Part shown: one piece after another, positions 1-8,165 of the stretch
Numbering within the stretch: position 1 is the stretch's first letter
How the letters are laid out: every line of letters starts with the position of its first letter
Position numbers and translations under genes: made by a program
The notes under the pieces: generated by a model
Seen by the model: only the letters and a program-made list of their open reading frames with translations
Told to the model about the DNA's origin: nothing
The model's database searches: none
Origin: JBGUXS01 sp045118155
GTDB taxonomy: Bacteria > Pseudomonadota > Alphaproteobacteria > CAAHEQ01 > UBA3637
Length of the DNA stretch: 43,614 bases
Assembly: GCA_045118155.1 (NCBI GenBank)
Contig: JBGUXS010000035.1
Coordinates: forward strand, 1 to 43,614
Direction of reading: 5' to 3'

Positions 1-249
1 TTGTTCGGGACCGTTTGGGGTATTATGGACAGCTTTAACGCCATTGGTCTATCACAAAATACCAATATTACGGCGGTGGCCCCGGGGGTGGCAGAAGCTC
101 TTTTGACAACGGCTTTAGGATTAATTGCGGCGATCCCAGCCCTCATTGCCCATAATAAGTTTAGTCATGATATCAATCACTTTACTAGGGACATTCAGAC
201 ATTCTCTGATGAATTTGAAGGGATTGTTTTGCGTCAGATGGAGAATTAA
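1..249 (+). CDS. tolQ: TolQ, C-terminal part (cut by window start)
   Basis: This is the last 82 residues of the inner-membrane TolQ proton-channel subunit; the beginning lies outside the window, so the apparent TTG start at base 1 is not the real one. The segment carries the typical TolQ/ExbB/MotA C-terminal membrane pair: FGTVWGIM, then AVAPGVAEALLTTALGL running into AAIPALIAHNKF. TolQ with TolR uses the proton gradient to energise TolA during outer-membrane constriction at division. The next gene, tolR, begins directly after the stop codon, which is the usual tol operon arrangement. Confidence 0.95.
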   Translation: MFGTVWGIMDSFNAIGLSQNTNITAVAPGVAEALLTTALGLIAAIPALIAHNKFSHDINHFTRDIQTFSDEFEGIVLRQMEN

Positions 250-684
250 ATGAGACGTTATCGTAGACGCTTATATCAAAATGAATTACCAGTTAGGTCA
301 GAAATTAACATGACATCCTTGATTGATGTGATGATGTCGTTGTTGGCAATTTTTATGATTACAGCCCCCCTTTTGACATCGGGTATTCCGTTATCTTTGC
401 CCCGTGGGGATGGACAAACAATTGTGGGTAGCGAAAAGACTTTGGATATTTCTGTGGATGCGAAGGGAAATATTTTTGTGGGGACTCAAGGTGTTACAAT
501 GGAAGGTTTAGCAAAAAAAGTACAAGCGATTGTGGCTGAAAATCCCCATATCCAGATTGTGATTAGTGGGGATAGACATTCTGCTTATGGACGTGTGATA
601 GAAGTTATGGCCTTACTTCGGGCAGCGGGTTTTTCACAAGTTGGTTTAAAAACAGATGCTGAATCAATGAAAATTAACGGATAA
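250..684 (+). CDS. tolR: TolR, Tol-Pal proton channel subunit
   Basis: A 144-residue ExbD/TolR family protein with a short basic cytoplasmic N-terminus (RRYRRR), one membrane helix and a periplasmic domain. The helix begins INMTSLIDVMMSLL. Asp26 in LIDVM sits at the position of the proton-binding aspartate of TolR/ExbD/MotB. Length is normal for the family. The ATG follows the tolQ stop without a gap and tolA starts two bases after the tolR stop, so the three are probably translated from one mRNA. Its role is to couple proton flow through TolQ to conformational work in TolA. Confidence 0.95.
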   Translation: MRRYRRRLYQNELPVRSEINMTSLIDVMMSLLAIFMITAPLLTSGIPLSLPRGDGQTIVGSEKTLDISVDAKGNIFVGTQGVTMEGLAKKVQAIVAENPHIQIVISGDRHSAYGRVIEVMALLRAAGFSQVGLKTDAESMKING

Positions 685-686
685 AA

Positions 687-1538
687 ATGGAACGAAAGTC
701 GGTTTACGCTTCTTTGATTTTACATGTGCTGATAGCTGTTGGACTAACGGTTGATTTTAGTTTTAGCTATCGTAGACGTAAGGTTGATCCAGTTCCCCTG
801 ATGATTGATTTGAATAAAGTTGAAATTGCGGATAAAACGAATTTACCGGCTGAGATGGCTAAGAAAAAACAGCCAGAGGTTAAAAAAACGCCCCCAAAGG
901 CAGAACCCGAAAAAAAGAAGACTTCAGCCGTTAAACAGGTCAGTCAAAAAGCCCCAGAACCTAAAAAAGAAGTCAAACCGATTGCTCAAAAACCAGATCC
1001 TAAGGCCGTAAAAGCAGTGGAAAAGAAACAACCTAAAAATGTCAATCAAAAAAAACAAAAACAAACGACGGATAAGGAATTAAAGTCCCTGTTAGCATCC
1101 GTTGAAAAAATTAAGAAAACCCCGGTACCCCATACCGTTCCCCCGGAAGAAACACAGACCGTGAATCAAGGGATAGAGGGGGGCTTTGCAGGATCTTTTA
1201 ATCAAGTGCTTAGTGTCTCTGAAATTGATTTTATATCTTCACAATTACGTAAATGCTGGAATGTAAATGCAGGGGCCGAAGGGGTTGAAAATTTAGTTAT
1301 TGAAATTAAAACATGGGTCAATAAAGATGGACGGGTGCGCGATGTTAAAGTAATGAATAGTCAATCTAATCCCTTTTTTCAAGCGATGGCCGATAGTGCC
1401 GTTCGGGCGGTTTATGTGTGTGATAATTTAGGGGAAGATTCCCCATTTCGCATCTTGGCCACACGATATCCAGAACATTACCAAGATTGGAAAGAAATGA
1501 GTTTGCGGTTTAATCCCCTAGAAGAAGGGGTCTTTTAA
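687..1538 (+). CDS. tolA: TolA, envelope-spanning Tol protein
   Basis: A 283-residue protein with three visible parts: a membrane anchor at about residues 7-25; a long Lys/Pro/Glu-rich region to about residue 160, rich in KKK, PEKKK and KPDPKA motifs, that would span the periplasm; and a conserved C-terminal TolA domain (SQLRKCW, then AVRAVYVCDNLGEDSPF). The last domain would contact TolB/Pal at the outer membrane. Two Cys flank the C-terminal domain, as in other TolA proteins. It lies between tolR and tolB. The low-complexity middle creates a false overlapping reading frame at 820-1011. Confidence 0.92.
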   Translation: MERKSVYASLILHVLIAVGLTVDFSFSYRRRKVDPVPLMIDLNKVEIADKTNLPAEMAKKKQPEVKKTPPKAEPEKKKTSAVKQVSQKAPEPKKEVKPIAQKPDPKAVKAVEKKQPKNVNQKKQKQTTDKELKSLLASVEKIKKTPVPHTVPPEETQTVNQGIEGGFAGSFNQVLSVSEIDFISSQLRKCWNVNAGAEGVENLVIEIKTWVNKDGRVRDVKVMNSQSNPFFQAMADSAVRAVYVCDNLGEDSPFRILATRYPEHYQDWKEMSLRFNPLEEGVF

Positions 1539-1553
1539 AAAAAGGAGTAAAAA

Positions 1554-2891
1554 ATGAAAAAGCTTTTATTTTTAATCACTTTTTTACTGGGGCAGATGGC
1601 GGTTGCGGCCTTACATATTGATGTCGTCGGGGCGCAATCTGAACCGATGCCGATTGCATTACCCGCTTTGGGTGGACAAACGCCGGAACAGGCCAAAATT
1701 GGACGCCAAATTACCGAAGTGGTGGCTGCTGATTTGGAAAGGACAGGGCTTTTTAGAGTGATTGATAAGGATGCTTATATCCAAGAACTAACGGGGATTA
1801 ATGATGAACCCAAGTTTTCTGATTGGCAGGCTTTGGGGGCGCATGCTTTGATTCATGGGGAAATTACGGGTGGGGAAGAAGGTTCTTCTTTTAAAGCATC
1901 TTTTCGTTTATGGGATGTCTTTGCCCGTCATCAAATGGAAGCCAAAGCTTTAACGACTGACCCCAATGCGTGGCGGACAGTGGCCCACATGATTGCCGAT
2001 GTTTTGTATGAAAGATTGACCGGAGAAAAAGGATATTTTAATTCGGTTATTGTGTTCATTTCGGAATCTGGAAATCAAAGGAATCGGAAAAAAAGATTAG
2101 CTATTATGGATTCGGATGGGGCCAATTTACGTTATTTAACGGATGGCAGTTATCGGGTTTTAACCCCCCGGTTTTCCCCAACAATGGCAGAAGTGACTTA
2201 TTTTTCCTATAAAGATGGGCATCCTAGGGTTTATAATGTGGATGTTAGAACGGGAATTTCACGGTTAGTGGGGGATTTCCCTGGGATGACATTTGCCCCG
2301 CGTTTTTCCCCAGATGGAAAGAAATTGTTGTTAACAATGGCACATTACGGGAATTCTGAAATCTATTTATATGATTTGACAACGGGCAAGAAAAAACAAT
2401 TAACGGATCACCCAGCCATTGATACGTCCCCTTCTTTTTCGCCAGATGGGAAAAAAATAGTCTTTAATTCTGATAGAAGTGGATCTCAGCAACTTTATGT
2501 CATGAATGCCGATGGATCAGGGGTGGAACGCATTAGTTTTGGGGATGATGGGGGATATGCAACCCCTGTATGGTCTCCACGGGGTGATTACATCGCCTTT
2601 ACGAAAATCCAGCGAGGGGCGGATGAAAACCATAAGTTCCATATCGGAATTATGCGTCCGGATGGATCGGGACAACGCTTGATTGCAAATGGATTTTTGG
2701 TGGAAGGGCCGACGTGGGCCCCCAATGGCAGGGTGTTGATGTTCTTTCGGCGCAATCCATATGATAAACGGGGAAATGGCGGAAAATCAAAGATTTATAC
2801 CATTGATATTACAGGGCATAATGAACAAATGATTGAAACACCACAAGATGCTTCTGATCCGGCATGGTCCCCGAATTTGACTGGTTTGTAA
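1554..2891 (+). CDS. tolB: TolB, periplasmic beta-propeller of the Tol-Pal system
   Basis: A 445-residue TolB of normal family length. A signal peptide covers about residues 1-19 (MKKLLFLI to AVA). The N-terminal alpha/beta domain is followed by six-bladed WD40-like TolB repeats, seen as recurring FSPDGKK, YLYDLTTGK and MNADGSG motifs. A good ribosome site, AAAGGAG, lies eight bases before the ATG. In most proteobacteria pal and ybgF/cpoB come next; here the following genes are flagellar, so Pal must be elsewhere or absent. TolB shuttles between TolA and Pal at the division site. Confidence 0.95.
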   Translation: MKKLLFLITFLLGQMAVAALHIDVVGAQSEPMPIALPALGGQTPEQAKIGRQITEVVAADLERTGLFRVIDKDAYIQELTGINDEPKFSDWQALGAHALIHGEITGGEEGSSFKASFRLWDVFARHQMEAKALTTDPNAWRTVAHMIADVLYERLTGEKGYFNSVIVFISESGNQRNRKKRLAIMDSDGANLRYLTDGSYRVLTPRFSPTMAEVTYFSYKDGHPRVYNVDVRTGISRLVGDFPGMTFAPRFSPDGKKLLLTMAHYGNSEIYLYDLTTGKKKQLTDHPAIDTSPSFSPDGKKIVFNSDRSGSQQLYVMNADGSGVERISFGDDGGYATPVWSPRGDYIAFTKIQRGADENHKFHIGIMRPDGSGQRLIANGFLVEGPTWAPNGRVLMFFRRNPYDKRGNGGKSKIYTIDITGHNEQMIETPQDASDPAWSPNLTGL

Positions 2892-2924
2892 AAAAAGCAT
2901 TTTATTAACTTTTTATTTATCTTT

Positions 2925-2974
2925 TTGGTGCATACTAAAAGGGTCTTAAGATAAAATATAAGGAGCCCTTTTAG
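2925..2974 (+). promoter_or_regulatory. Candidate promoter and 9-bp inverted repeat before the fliF-fliG fusion
   Basis: A possible sigma-70 promoter is TTGGTG (2925-2930), 16 bases, TAAGAT (2947-2952). Overlapping it is a perfect inverted repeat: CTAAAAGGG at 2935-2943 and CCCTTTTAG at 2966-2974. The 22-base loop contains the AAGGAG ribosome site (2960-2965). In a read-through mRNA from tolB this would be a hairpin that displays the ribosome site. If transcription starts near 2959 only the right arm is transcribed, and the repeat would act as a DNA operator. Which applies cannot be told from sequence. Confidence 0.45.
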
Positions 2975-2978
2975 ATCC

Positions 2979-4709
2979 GTGTATAAAACAGGCGAATGGA
3001 TTCGGTTGATGAGTCTGCTTATCTTATCGGCTTTGCTGATAGGATGGGTTGGGTATTTTGGGGCCAAATTGACGCGATCTGTGGAAATAACACCGCCTAA
3101 AACGTATGCTGAAACGCTGAAAGCAGATATAGAACAAGTTTTGGATTCCTTGTTAGGTTCTAATAAAGCACAAGTGACGGTACAAGCAGATGTCGCAGAT
3201 GCCCATGAAGTTGTTCATTTAAAACAGGTTAATCCTAAAGATATAGATCATCCTTACGTCTATACGGCTAAAGATACAACTCAGACGTTGAATAAAAAGG
3301 CCATTTATCGGCTTTCTGTAACGGTTATGGTTGATGGGGTTATGACGAAAACAGCTCATGGACAACTTTATCAACCGCGCAGTCCCCGAGAAATGGAAAT
3401 GGTTCAAGTCTTGGTAAAAAATTTGATGGGATTTTCTAAAGAACGGGGTGATTCTTTGGAGGTTTTGAATGTTCCTTTTTCCGCCCATCAAAAATGGTTT
3501 GGAAAATTACAATTAAGACCTTGGTTACCAACTATAAGCTTGCTATTTATTATGGGGATATCTTTATTTATGTTGGGACGATATGTTTTCCCGCAGTTTG
3601 CAGATTTAGTGAAAAAAAGACCTGAAAAATATGGATATCCCGTGTTTTCGGAAAAAGAAATTGGGGGACAACTTGAAATGATTCGGTGGATGTTTAAAAC
3701 ACAGCCTGTACGGGCATTGGATGTTTTAAGCATGTGGGATGTTCGGGAAGAAACTCAAAACCAAGCGGCTATGTTGCTGTTGGCTTTAGGGGAAGAAAGT
3801 ATGCAACAGGCCTTAAAAGGATTACCAGAAACACAAGTAAGACGTTTGGCCTATTTAATGGGAAAAATATCGGTTGTGGATAATAAAAAAATAGATCAGG
3901 TCTGTCGGTCTTTCTTAGAGGCATTTTCAGGGCAAGGAGATGTGTTTGGTGGTAAGGAAAGATTACAGCCTATTTTTCAACATGCTTTTGGATCCCAAAA
4001 AGCAGAAGATTTATTGAAAGAAACAGAAGGGGCCTTTTTGGGTAAAAATGTTTGGGAAAAGTTAGAACATGTTCCCGTGGTTTCGCTGGCACATGCTTTG
4101 GAAGCCGAATATCCACAAACGATTGCCTTGATTTTATATCATTTATCTCCGAAAAAAGGGGCCGAATTATTAGAGTATTTTCCGGAAAGCCTGAAAATGG
4201 ATGTGTTAATGCGTTTAAGTTCTTTAAAGCCCGTAGATACACAGACATTAGCATTGGTAGAAGAATCTTTGAACGAATTTTTACAATCTGAATTATGTCC
4301 TGTGGTGGCGGAAACTGGGAAAGAAAAAGTTAGAACAATTTTTAAAGCGATGAATAAAGATCGTGGGGATAATTTACTGCAAACGCTTTATGAACGTTCC
4401 CCAGAATTAGTTCAAGATTTGAAGGCACAATTTACGACTTTTGATGATTGTCAGTATCTTTCCAAAGAACAGGTCCATTTTTTATTAAAAACAGTAGATA
4501 TGAAAACATTGGCTTTGGCCTTAAAAGGGGCCTCTGATGATACAAAAGACGTTTTTTCTAAAGGCATGTCAGTGAAAGATTGGATGCAACTGATGAAAGA
4601 AATGACGAAATTAGGGGCCGTAAAATTAAAGGATATTGATGAGGCACAGCAACAAATTGTAAAACAACTTCAAACCCAAGGTTTTAAGGGTGAAAGGATG
4701 GACGCATGA
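2979..4709 (+). CDS. fliFG: Natural FliF-FliG fusion lacking the FliF N-terminal ring domains
   Basis: A 576-residue flagellar MS-ring/C-ring fusion. In order: membrane helix at about 10-28; FliF C-terminal ring domain at about 40-175 (PRSP at 133-136, GFSKERGD, then VLNVPF); second membrane helix at about 184-204; FliF tail that normally binds FliG at 234-255 (MIRWMFK to MWDV); then, with no break, complete FliG: N domain from about 257 (AAMLLLALGEE), middle domain with EYPQ at 377-380 (the EHPQ motif), and C domain to about 567. The FliF RBM1/RBM2 region is missing. Charged FliG positions corresponding to E. coli K264, R281, D289 and R297 appear as K516, K533, E541 and K549. The GTG start has AAGGAG 13 bases upstream; ATG 3009 is an alternative. 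fliN overlaps by ATGA. A frameshift artefact is unlikely because both halves are clean in one frame. Confidence 0.88.
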   Translation: MYKTGEWIRLMSLLILSALLIGWVGYFGAKLTRSVEITPPKTYAETLKADIEQVLDSLLGSNKAQVTVQADVADAHEVVHLKQVNPKDIDHPYVYTAKDTTQTLNKKAIYRLSVTVMVDGVMTKTAHGQLYQPRSPREMEMVQVLVKNLMGFSKERGDSLEVLNVPFSAHQKWFGKLQLRPWLPTISLLFIMGISLFMLGRYVFPQFADLVKKRPEKYGYPVFSEKEIGGQLEMIRWMFKTQPVRALDVLSMWDVREETQNQAAMLLLALGEESMQQALKGLPETQVRRLAYLMGKISVVDNKKIDQVCRSFLEAFSGQGDVFGGKERLQPIFQHAFGSQKAEDLLKETEGAFLGKNVWEKLEHVPVVSLAHALEAEYPQTIALILYHLSPKKGAELLEYFPESLKMDVLMRLSSLKPVDTQTLALVEESLNEFLQSELCPVVAETGKEKVRTIFKAMNKDRGDNLLQTLYERSPELVQDLKAQFTTFDDCQYLSKEQVHFLLKTVDMKTLALALKGASDDTKDVFSKGMSVKDWMQLMKEMTKLGAVKLKDIDEAQQQIVKQLQTQGFKGERMDA

Positions 4710-5020
4710 ACGCAAAACAAAAAGCACAACTTCATAGTATTACCAGTCGGACTTTAAATAAAACAGTCAAAATTACGGCAGGACAGCCATCTTTAGAGGC
4801 ATTAAAAGATGTTCCTGTTACGATAAGCGTGGGATTGGGAAAACAGGTGATGCCCATGAAAGAATTGTTGTCCCTTAAAGAAGGAGATCAAATTCCGTTA
4901 AATAAAAAGATAGGGGACCCTTTGGATGTTTATGTTAATCAAGAACTGATAGGGTACGGAGAACTTGTGGTAAGTGAGGAAGGATATGGGGTTGTCATTA
5001 CTTCTTTGGTGGGGGACTAA
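4706..5020 (+). CDS. fliN: FliN, flagellar switch protein
   Basis: A 104-residue protein made almost entirely of a SpoA domain (about residues 33-103). Typical FliN motifs are DVPVTISVGLGK, MKELLSLKEGDQI, PLDVYVNQELIGYGE and GVVITSLV. FliN forms the lower part of the cytoplasmic C-ring that sets the direction of flagellar rotation. Its ATG overlaps the stop of the FliF-FliG fusion (ATGA), so the two are probably translationally coupled. No FliM gene accompanies it here; in other bacteria FliN binds FliM, so a FliM elsewhere or direct contact with the FliG part must be assumed. Confidence 0.9.
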   Translation: MNAKQKAQLHSITSRTLNKTVKITAGQPSLEALKDVPVTISVGLGKQVMPMKELLSLKEGDQIPLNKKIGDPLDVYVNQELIGYGELVVSEEGYGVVITSLVGD

Positions 5021-5950
5021 ATGCGTTTAAAGACATTTTACGCATCCAGTGTTCCCGAAGCTATGAAAGAAATTAGACATTCTTTAGGGCCGGATGCCGT
5101 TATTGTGTCTTCTCACCGAGAAAATGGAGGTGGGGTTAAATTAATTGCGGCCTTGGAAGAAGACAGTTATCCCCAAAAAGCAAAGGCCTTGTTTGGAACA
5201 GAAGAGGAACAGGTTCGGCAGGTTGTACAAGAAAAATTAACGGTTGCTGGAATGGATATGGCTTTGATTCAAGCCATTTTAAAGCGGGAACAGAAAGGGG
5301 AAACTAGGGAATTGCTGATGGGGGGATTGAAAGAATTTATTCGTTTTTATCCTTTGCCTTTGCAATCTAGTGAACGGACGTTTTTGTTTGTTGGTACTCC
5401 TGGGTCTGGAAAGACAACGACATTGGTAAAATTGGCTCTTCAGGCGAAACTTCTTAAAAAAAATGTGGGGATTTTAACTCTGGATATCAAAAAAACGGGG
5501 GCTTTAGATCAATTAAATTCTTATGCTGAATTGATGCGAATTCCCAGTTTTCAAGCAGATATTGAAAGTTTCCCTGTTGTTCTTAAACAAGCTAGAACAA
5601 AGGCCGATTTATTGTTTGTGGATACGCCAGCTATGAATCCGTTTTCTTCTAAAGAGGTTGCTGATTTTTTAACCCTTAAAAATAGACAAGATGGTTTAGA
5701 ACCACTTTGGGTTTTGGGGGCAGAAACGGCCCCTGCTATGATGCAACAGATGGCGGATGTTTTTGTACGTTTGGGGTGCGTCCGATGTTTGGTGACGAAA
5801 CGAGATATTTTCCCGTCTTTAGGGGGAATTTTAAGTACGGTTTGGCGGTATCAACTTGCCCTTGCTCAAATGGGGGCAAGTCCTTTGGTAACCGAGGAAA
5901 TGGGTGTGTTTACACCGGAAAATATCACCGATGAAATTATGAAAGGATAG
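5021..5950 (+). CDS. flhF: FlhF, SRP-type GTPase for flagellar placement
   Basis: A 309-residue member of the FlhF/Ffh/FtsY GTPase group. The N-terminal FlhF signature is MRLKTFYASSVPEAM followed by LGPDAVIVSS. The NG domain has a P-loop, GTPGSGKT, from residue 125, an LDIKKTGALDQL segment matching the SRP DTYRIGAxEQL motif, a DTPA wall (normally DTAG) and TKRD as the guanine-specifying motif. The closing segment (SLGGILSTVWRYQLALAQMG) is family-typical. FlhF places the flagellar base at the pole. It starts on the base after the fliN stop. At about 309 residues it has little room for the basic middle domain of larger FlhF proteins. Confidence 0.9.
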   Translation: MRLKTFYASSVPEAMKEIRHSLGPDAVIVSSHRENGGGVKLIAALEEDSYPQKAKALFGTEEEQVRQVVQEKLTVAGMDMALIQAILKREQKGETRELLMGGLKEFIRFYPLPLQSSERTFLFVGTPGSGKTTTLVKLALQAKLLKKNVGILTLDIKKTGALDQLNSYAELMRIPSFQADIESFPVVLKQARTKADLLFVDTPAMNPFSSKEVADFLTLKNRQDGLEPLWVLGAETAPAMMQQMADVFVRLGCVRCLVTKRDIFPSLGGILSTVWRYQLALAQMGASPLVTEEMGVFTPENITDEIMKG

Positions 5951-5953
5951 AAC

Positions 5954-6748
5954 ATGCCTAGAAAGAAAGAAACGTTAAGCGTTCAAGAAATTTGGGAAAA
6001 ACAAAATACGAACCAGATCATTGCATTTGGTTCTGGAAAAGGTGGAGTTGGAAAGACATTTTTGACAATTTCTTTAGCGCAAGAATTGGTTAATCAAGGG
6101 AAAAAAGTTTTGGTGTTTGATGGGGATTTGGGATTACCTAATGTGGATATTGCCTTAGGGTTAGAACCCAAAACAGACTTAGGGGATGTTTTAATAAAAT
6201 CCTATCCTTTAAATCAGGCTATATCAAAATCTTCGGGAATGGATGTTATTGCAGGGTGTTCTGGAACAGCAGCGTTATTAGATGTTTCAGAAGAAAAATT
6301 AGCGCAATTGATGGATGATTTAAAGGTACTAGCTAGGCATTATGATTATGTCTTGATAGATTTAGGAACTGGTCTTGAAAAAACGGTTAGACAACTTGTG
6401 GCTTGTGCTAAAAAAGTGGTGGTGGTTTGTACCGAAGAGCTGACATCACTTGTGGATGCGTATGCGTTTATGAAAATGCTAGGAAGTATTGGTATTGGTG
6501 GAAAAAAGACAGCTGTTCTTGTGAATCAAGTAAACGCCCATGCAGAAGGGAAAGAGGTCTATGAAACCCTTTTAAAAACATGTGAAAATTTTTTAAAAGA
6601 AACCCCGCGATATTTAGGAAGTATTCGTAAAGATACACGGGTACGAGAGGCTTTTAAAAAACAACAATCTATTGCCACAATTTGTCCAGATGCCGAAGTT
6701 GTCCAAGATATAAAAGATGTTTTAAAAGAATTAGAAAATCATGCTTGA
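5954..6748 (+). CDS. flhG: FlhG (FleN), MinD-like ATPase controlling flagellar number
   Basis: A 264-residue ParA/MinD-family ATPase. The deviant Walker A motif GSGKGGVGKT covers residues 26-35, and FDGDLGLPNVDIALGL is the hallmark FleN/FlhG segment. IDLGTGLEKTVRQL matches the MinD-type switch region. FlhG limits the number of flagella by acting on FlhF and the C-ring. The gene begins three bases after flhF and its end overlaps the next ORF by eight bases. Its presence beside flhF argues for a polar structure in this organism even though the rest of a flagellum is not seen here. Confidence 0.92.
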   Translation: MPRKKETLSVQEIWEKQNTNQIIAFGSGKGGVGKTFLTISLAQELVNQGKKVLVFDGDLGLPNVDIALGLEPKTDLGDVLIKSYPLNQAISKSSGMDVIAGCSGTAALLDVSEEKLAQLMDDLKVLARHYDYVLIDLGTGLEKTVRQLVACAKKVVVVCTEELTSLVDAYAFMKMLGSIGIGGKKTAVLVNQVNAHAEGKEVYETLLKTCENFLKETPRYLGSIRKDTRVREAFKKQQSIATICPDAEVVQDIKDVLKELENHA

Positions 6749-7685
6749 TGTACAAAACTACCTTGTTGATAAACAAGATCAAGGCAAAAGACTTGATATT
6801 TTTTTAGGGGAAAAATGCGCCCAATTAACGCGAACGCGCCTAATTACTTTAATTAAAGAACAAAATGTGTTCCAAGACAATACACCGATTGTGCGTCCTG
6901 CAACACGGGTGAAGGAAGGGGAAATTTATACTTTGAAAATTCCCCCTGTTCAGGAAACCGCTTTGGTGTTATGGAAAACACATTTGGATATTTTATATGA
7001 AGATGAAGATGTATTAGTGATTAATAAACCAGCTGGACTTACGGTTCACCCTGGGGCCGGCAATAAAGATAAAACATTGGTTAATCAGATTTTGGCCCAT
7101 TGCCAAGGGCATTTGTCTGGGGTAGGGGGTGTTGCTAGACCCGGTATTGTACATCGTATTGATAAGGATACCAGTGGTCTGTTGGTTGTGGCAAAAAATG
7201 ATGAAGCACATTTGGCTTTGGCTAAGCAGTTTGAAGCCCATACCGTAACACGTATTTATCAAGCGTTTGTTTGGGGATTCGTTTCGGATAGAGAAGGGAC
7301 GATTGAAGGCAATATTGGACGGTCCTCCAAAGCTTTTGATAAAATGGCTGTGGTACAAGATCGGGGAAAGAAAGCCGTGACACATTATGAACGAATTAAA
7401 GTTTTTCCCCATTTAGTGGCGACTCATATCGCTTGTCATTTAGAAACGGGGCGTACCCATCAAATTCGGGTACATATGGCCTCTGTTGGGCATAGTTTGA
7501 TTGGGGACAAGACATATGGGATAATCCCTAAAGGGGCCCCAAAATGTGCCAAAAATTTTCCAAGACAGGCCTTGCATGCAGGCGTTTTAGGATTTGTACA
7601 CCCTAGGACAGGAAAGTTAATGCGTTTTGAAGTGCCGTTACCCCCTGATATGGCGCAGCTTGAAAAAGACCTTATGGCCCTTTAA
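6741..7685 (+). CDS. rluD: RluD-type 23S rRNA pseudouridine synthase
   Basis: A 314-residue RluA-family enzyme. An S4 domain lies at about residues 12-70, followed by the catalytic domain with HRIDKDTSGLLVVAK, whose first Asp is the catalytic residue, then the GRTHQIRVH motif and RQALHA. RluD modifies U1911/1915/1917 in helix 69 of 23S rRNA; the exact target here is inferred from family likeness. The ATG lies within the end of flhG (8-base overlap), so it is the last gene of the rotor operon. That linkage is probably positional rather than functional. It converges with the next, minus-strand gene and overlaps its stop by four bases. Confidence 0.88.
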   Translation: MLDVQNYLVDKQDQGKRLDIFLGEKCAQLTRTRLITLIKEQNVFQDNTPIVRPATRVKEGEIYTLKIPPVQETALVLWKTHLDILYEDEDVLVINKPAGLTVHPGAGNKDKTLVNQILAHCQGHLSGVGGVARPGIVHRIDKDTSGLLVVAKNDEAHLALAKQFEAHTVTRIYQAFVWGFVSDREGTIEGNIGRSSKAFDKMAVVQDRGKKAVTHYERIKVFPHLVATHIACHLETGRTHQIRVHMASVGHSLIGDKTYGIIPKGAPKCAKNFPRQALHAGVLGFVHPRTGKLMRFEVPLPPDMAQLEKDLMAL

Positions 7686-8062
7686 ACAGAATGGCCCCCT
7701 TCTTTGGCACTTTGGATCGTTAAGGCCTCTAAGAATTCTGGGGTGGGGTTAAAATGGTATTCTTTCCGCTTGCCAGGGGCAAACTTTTTAATACGAGAGA
7801 TTAAGCGATTAATGCTGTCATACATATCCCCATCTTCTGGAAGAATGACCCCATTTTGTGCAATTCGGAAAGCCCTAGCTTTGGTATCCCACGTTGCAAA
7901 GAAAAGTTCGTGTGTTTTAAGAACATACATCGCAAAAAAATAATCATTAGGGGCTTTAACAACCCGTACGATGCGTTTTTCTTTGTTGAGTAGCCAAAAA
8001 GCACCGGGACGTTCTGTACGCTGAAGTGTGTCGTATTCAATTTTTGTCCCTAAAATAATCAT
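7682..8062 (-). CDS. Hypothetical protein, 126 residues
   Basis: I do not recognise the family. The protein is soluble, with no signal peptide or membrane helix. It begins MIILGTKIEYDTLQR, has an aromatic/basic core (YFFAMYVLKTHELFFATW) and ends in an acidic-to-basic helical region. A GAGGG ribosome site precedes the ATG by about seven bases, and a good minus-strand promoter lies upstream. The compact beta-rich beginning followed by a helix could be a small ligand-binding or regulatory fold, but nothing in the sequence proves it. It stands alone, convergent with rluD and divergent from the next gene. Confidence 0.7.
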   Translation of the reverse strand: MIILGTKIEYDTLQRTERPGAFWLLNKEKRIVRVVKAPNDYFFAMYVLKTHELFFATWDTKARAFRIAQNGVILPEDGDMYDSINRLISRIKKFAPGKRKEYHFNPTPEFLEALTIQSAKEGGHSV

Positions 8063-8081
8063 GGCTTTTCCCTCTGTTTTC

Positions 8082-8109
8082 AGTTTAGTAAATGAGAAGA
8101 AAAAGTCAA
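8082..8109 (-). promoter_or_regulatory. Sigma-70-like promoter for the 126-residue hypothetical gene
   Basis: Read on the minus strand: TTGACT (8109-8104), 16-base spacer, TAAACT (8087-8082). It lies 20 bases upstream of the ATG at 8062. Confidence 0.55.
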
Positions 8110-8165
8110 GAAAAGAATTTTTAAAAAAGAAAGTTTAAAAAAGATGAGGAAATAGAAAAAAATAC

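Noticed and set aside
820..1011. Lys/Arg-rich frame inside tolA
   Set aside because: Shadow of the low-complexity Lys/Pro region of tolA in another frame.
2979..4709. Frameshift or assembly join of separate fliF and fliG
   Set aside because: Both halves are in one clean frame, the FliF tail that binds FliG is complete, and the FliF N-terminal part is missing rather than displaced, which a simple join error would not explain.
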